This document shows positions 62,600 through 64,000 of a DNA stretch of 64,000 nt, one piece after another. The notes beneath the pieces were generated by a model. The model ran no database searches. It was not told the origin of the DNA and saw nothing but the letters and a program-made list of their open reading frames with translations. A program made the translations under genes and the position numbers. Within the stretch, counting starts at the first letter, position 1. Each line of letters starts with the position of its first letter. The DNA is taken from contig NZ_PVTT01000001.1 of NCBI RefSeq assembly GCF_003003095.1, positions 372,001-436,000 of the forward strand, written 5' to 3'. The stretch comes from Hasllibacter halocynthiae (GTDB lineage Bacteria; Pseudomonadota; Alphaproteobacteria; Rhodobacterales; Rhodobacteraceae).

Positions 62600-63732
62600 T
62601 GGAGAGGATCAGGCTCGGCATGGTGGGCGGCGGAGAAGGCGCCTTCATCGGGGGGGTCCACCGGATCGCGTCGCGGATCGACGGCCGGTTCGATCTTGTA
62701 GCGGGGGCGTTCTCGTCCACCCCCGAGCGGTCGCGCGCGTCCGGCGAGGCGTTGGGGGTCGATCCGAAGCGGACCTATGACGACTTCGCGGCGATGGCCA
62801 AGCGCGAGGCGCGGCTGAAGGACGGGATCGAGGCGGTCAGCATCGTGACGCCGAACCACGTCCACTACGCAGCCGCGCGCGAGTTCCTGAAGCGCGGCAT
62901 CCACGTGATCTGCGACAAGCCGCTGACCTCGACCCTGGCGGACGCGAGGAAGCTGGTGGCGCTGGCGGAGAAGTCGGATGCGATCTTCATCCTGACGCAC
63001 AACTACACCGGCTATCCGATGGTCCGGCAGGCGCGGGAGATGGTCGCCGCGGGCGAGATCGGCGTGATCCGCGTGGTGCAGGTCGAATATCCGCAGGACT
63101 GGCTGGCCGAGGACCTGGAGAGCACCGGCCAGAAGCAGGCGGGCTGGCGCACCGACCCCGAACAGTCGGGGGCAGGCGGCTCGACGGGCGACATCGGCAC
63201 CCACGCCTACAACCTGGCGGGGTTCGTCACGGGCCTGCGCTGCGAAGCCCTCTCGGCCGACCTCGACAGCTTCGTCTCCGGCCGGCGCCTCGACGACAAC
63301 GCCCACGTGATGCTGCGCTACGAGAACGGCGCGAAGGGGATGCTCTGGTGCTCCCAGGTCGCGCCGGGGAACGAGAACGGGCTGCGCCTGCGCGTCTACG
63401 GCGAGAAGGGCGGGCTGGAATGGAAGCAGGAGGATCCGAACTACCTCTGGCAAGCGCCGCTGGGCGAGCCGAAGCGCCTGCTGACGCGGAACGGGGCAGG
63501 GGCCACGGAAGGCAATCTGGCCGGCTCCCGCATCCCGGCCGGGCATCCCGAAGGCTACCTGGAAGGGTTCGCCAACATCTACGCCGACGCCGCCGAGATG
63601 ATCTTGGCCGCGCGCGAGGGTGAGACGGCCGAGACGCTGGCCCCGACCGTACACGACGGACTCGACGGGATGCGCTTCGTGGACGCCTGCGTGCGGTCGT
63701 CGAAGAAGGACGCGGGGTGGGTGACGCTGTGA
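62599..63732 (+). CDS. Gfo/Idh/MocA-family sugar oxidoreductase
   Basis: The 377-aa product has the NAD(P) fold GMVGGGEGAFIGGVHR, the EKP-like motif in VICDKPLTSTL and a C-terminal dehydrogenase domain with GGSTGDIGTHAYNL. Such enzymes oxidise sugars, inositols or their derivatives. Together with the isomerase-like neighbour it suggests catabolism of an unusual sugar and not only xylose. Confidence 0.9.
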   Translation: MERIRLGMVGGGEGAFIGGVHRIASRIDGRFDLVAGAFSSTPERSRASGEALGVDPKRTYDDFAAMAKREARLKDGIEAVSIVTPNHVHYAAAREFLKRGIHVICDKPLTSTLADARKLVALAEKSDAIFILTHNYTGYPMVRQAREMVAAGEIGVIRVVQVEYPQDWLAEDLESTGQKQAGWRTDPEQSGAGGSTGDIGTHAYNLAGFVTGLRCEALSADLDSFVSGRRLDDNAHVMLRYENGAKGMLWCSQVAPGNENGLRLRVYGEKGGLEWKQEDPNYLWQAPLGEPKRLLTRNGAGATEGNLAGSRIPAGHPEGYLEGFANIYADAAEMILAAREGETAETLAPTVHDGLDGMRFVDACVRSSKKDAGWVTL

Positions 63733-64000
63733 CGGCCCCACTCGCGCTCCGGGACGTCGACCGCCATTTCGGGCCGGTGCAGGTGCTGCACGGCATCGGA
63801 GTGGACCTGCGGGCGGGCGAGGTCCACGCGCTGATCGGCGAGAACGGGGCGGGCAAGTCCACGACCATGAAGATCATGTGCGGCTTCCTTGTCCCCACGG
63901 GCGGCGAGGTGCTGGTCGACGGCAGGACGCGCCGCTTCGCTGACCAGCGCGAGGCCGAGGCAGCCGGGATCGTCATGATCCATCAGGAGTTCAACCTGGC
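63729..64000 (+). CDS. Sugar ABC transporter ATPase (cut by the window end)
   Basis: A GTG at 63729 overlapping the oxidoreductase stop starts a frame that runs to the edge (about 90 aa). It shows the Walker A GENGAGKSTTMKIM and IHQEFNLA Q-loop of RbsA/XylG-type dual ATPases of sugar transporters. The rest of the transporter lies outside. Confidence 0.88.
   Translation, partial: MTAPLALRDVDRHFGPVQVLHGIGVDLRAGEVHALIGENGAGKSTTMKIMCGFLVPTGGEVLVDGRTRRFADQREAEAAGIVMIHQEFNL

Overview
The window joins two kinds of DNA. From about 22.94 kb rightwards it is very GC-rich chromosome of an alphaproteobacterium, most likely a member of the Rhodobacteraceae. The support is a tRNA-Glu/recJ/glpX/hom block, a division and cell-wall (dcw) cluster starting with mraZ, a DUF1127 gene followed by CCTCCC-loop hairpins of the Rhodobacter 'cuckoo/CcsR' type, and a long mraZ leader ending in a terminator. 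From 1 to about 22.94 kb it is a less GC-rich integrated element whose left end lies outside the window. Its right end abuts the 3' end of a tRNA-Tyr gene, next to a large serine recombinase.

Element, left to right. A minus-strand unit (YjzC-like protein, TIR-domain protein, 54-aa zinc-ribbon protein, and a partial gene at the edge) sits behind a promoter with an embedded palindrome. Next is an antirestriction gene ardC broken by a 1-bp frameshift, then a hairpin-rich gap, then a DNA-phosphorothioation (Dnd) operon at 3.2-10.0 kb: dndC, a small associated protein, dndD, a DndE domain fused to a HerA-type ATPase, a membrane protein, and dndB. There is no dndA and no dndFGH restriction set in view. 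A membrane-anchored methyltransferase faces this operon. Then come a three-gene operon for secreted LamG-fold surface proteins (one with an in-frame amber stop), a five-gene operon coupling a von Willebrand A protein to a VirD4/TraG-like ATPase that lacks its own membrane anchor, two strong terminators, several hypotheticals and the recombinase. The recombinase frame has no stop: it runs through the tRNA-Tyr gene and in frame into rlmB.

Chromosome, left to right. First come rlmB, a zinc-ribbon protein and a histidine block (hisE, F, A, H, B) interrupted by two secreted-protein genes on the other strand. Then follow small proteins, tRNA-Gly, a TerC-family protein, a 21-aa ORF, pyruvate carboxylase, a UvrD/PcrA helicase, the DUF1127 gene with its RNA hairpins, and Mrp. 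Next is the dcw cluster (mraZ, rsmH, ftsL, ftsI, murE, murF, mraY, ACT protein, SDR, murD). In place of ftsW/murG/murC the cluster ends in a degenerate H-NOX protein paired with a GGDEF cyclase. After these come tRNA-Glu, recJ, glpX, hom, a lipoprotein, a zinc-uptake locus (znuA divergent from zur-znuC-znuB around a Zur-like box), and a sugar operon (LacI regulator, xylose isomerase, epimerase-like protein, oxidoreductase, ABC ATPase cut by the window edge).

The parts most worth following up are the DndE-HerA fusion and its membrane partner, the recombinase-rlmB open frame across the attachment site, the anchorless VirD4/VWA operon, the heme-ligand-less H-NOX/GGDEF pair, and the two candidate regulatory RNAs (cuckoo-like hairpins and an UpsM-like mraZ leader).
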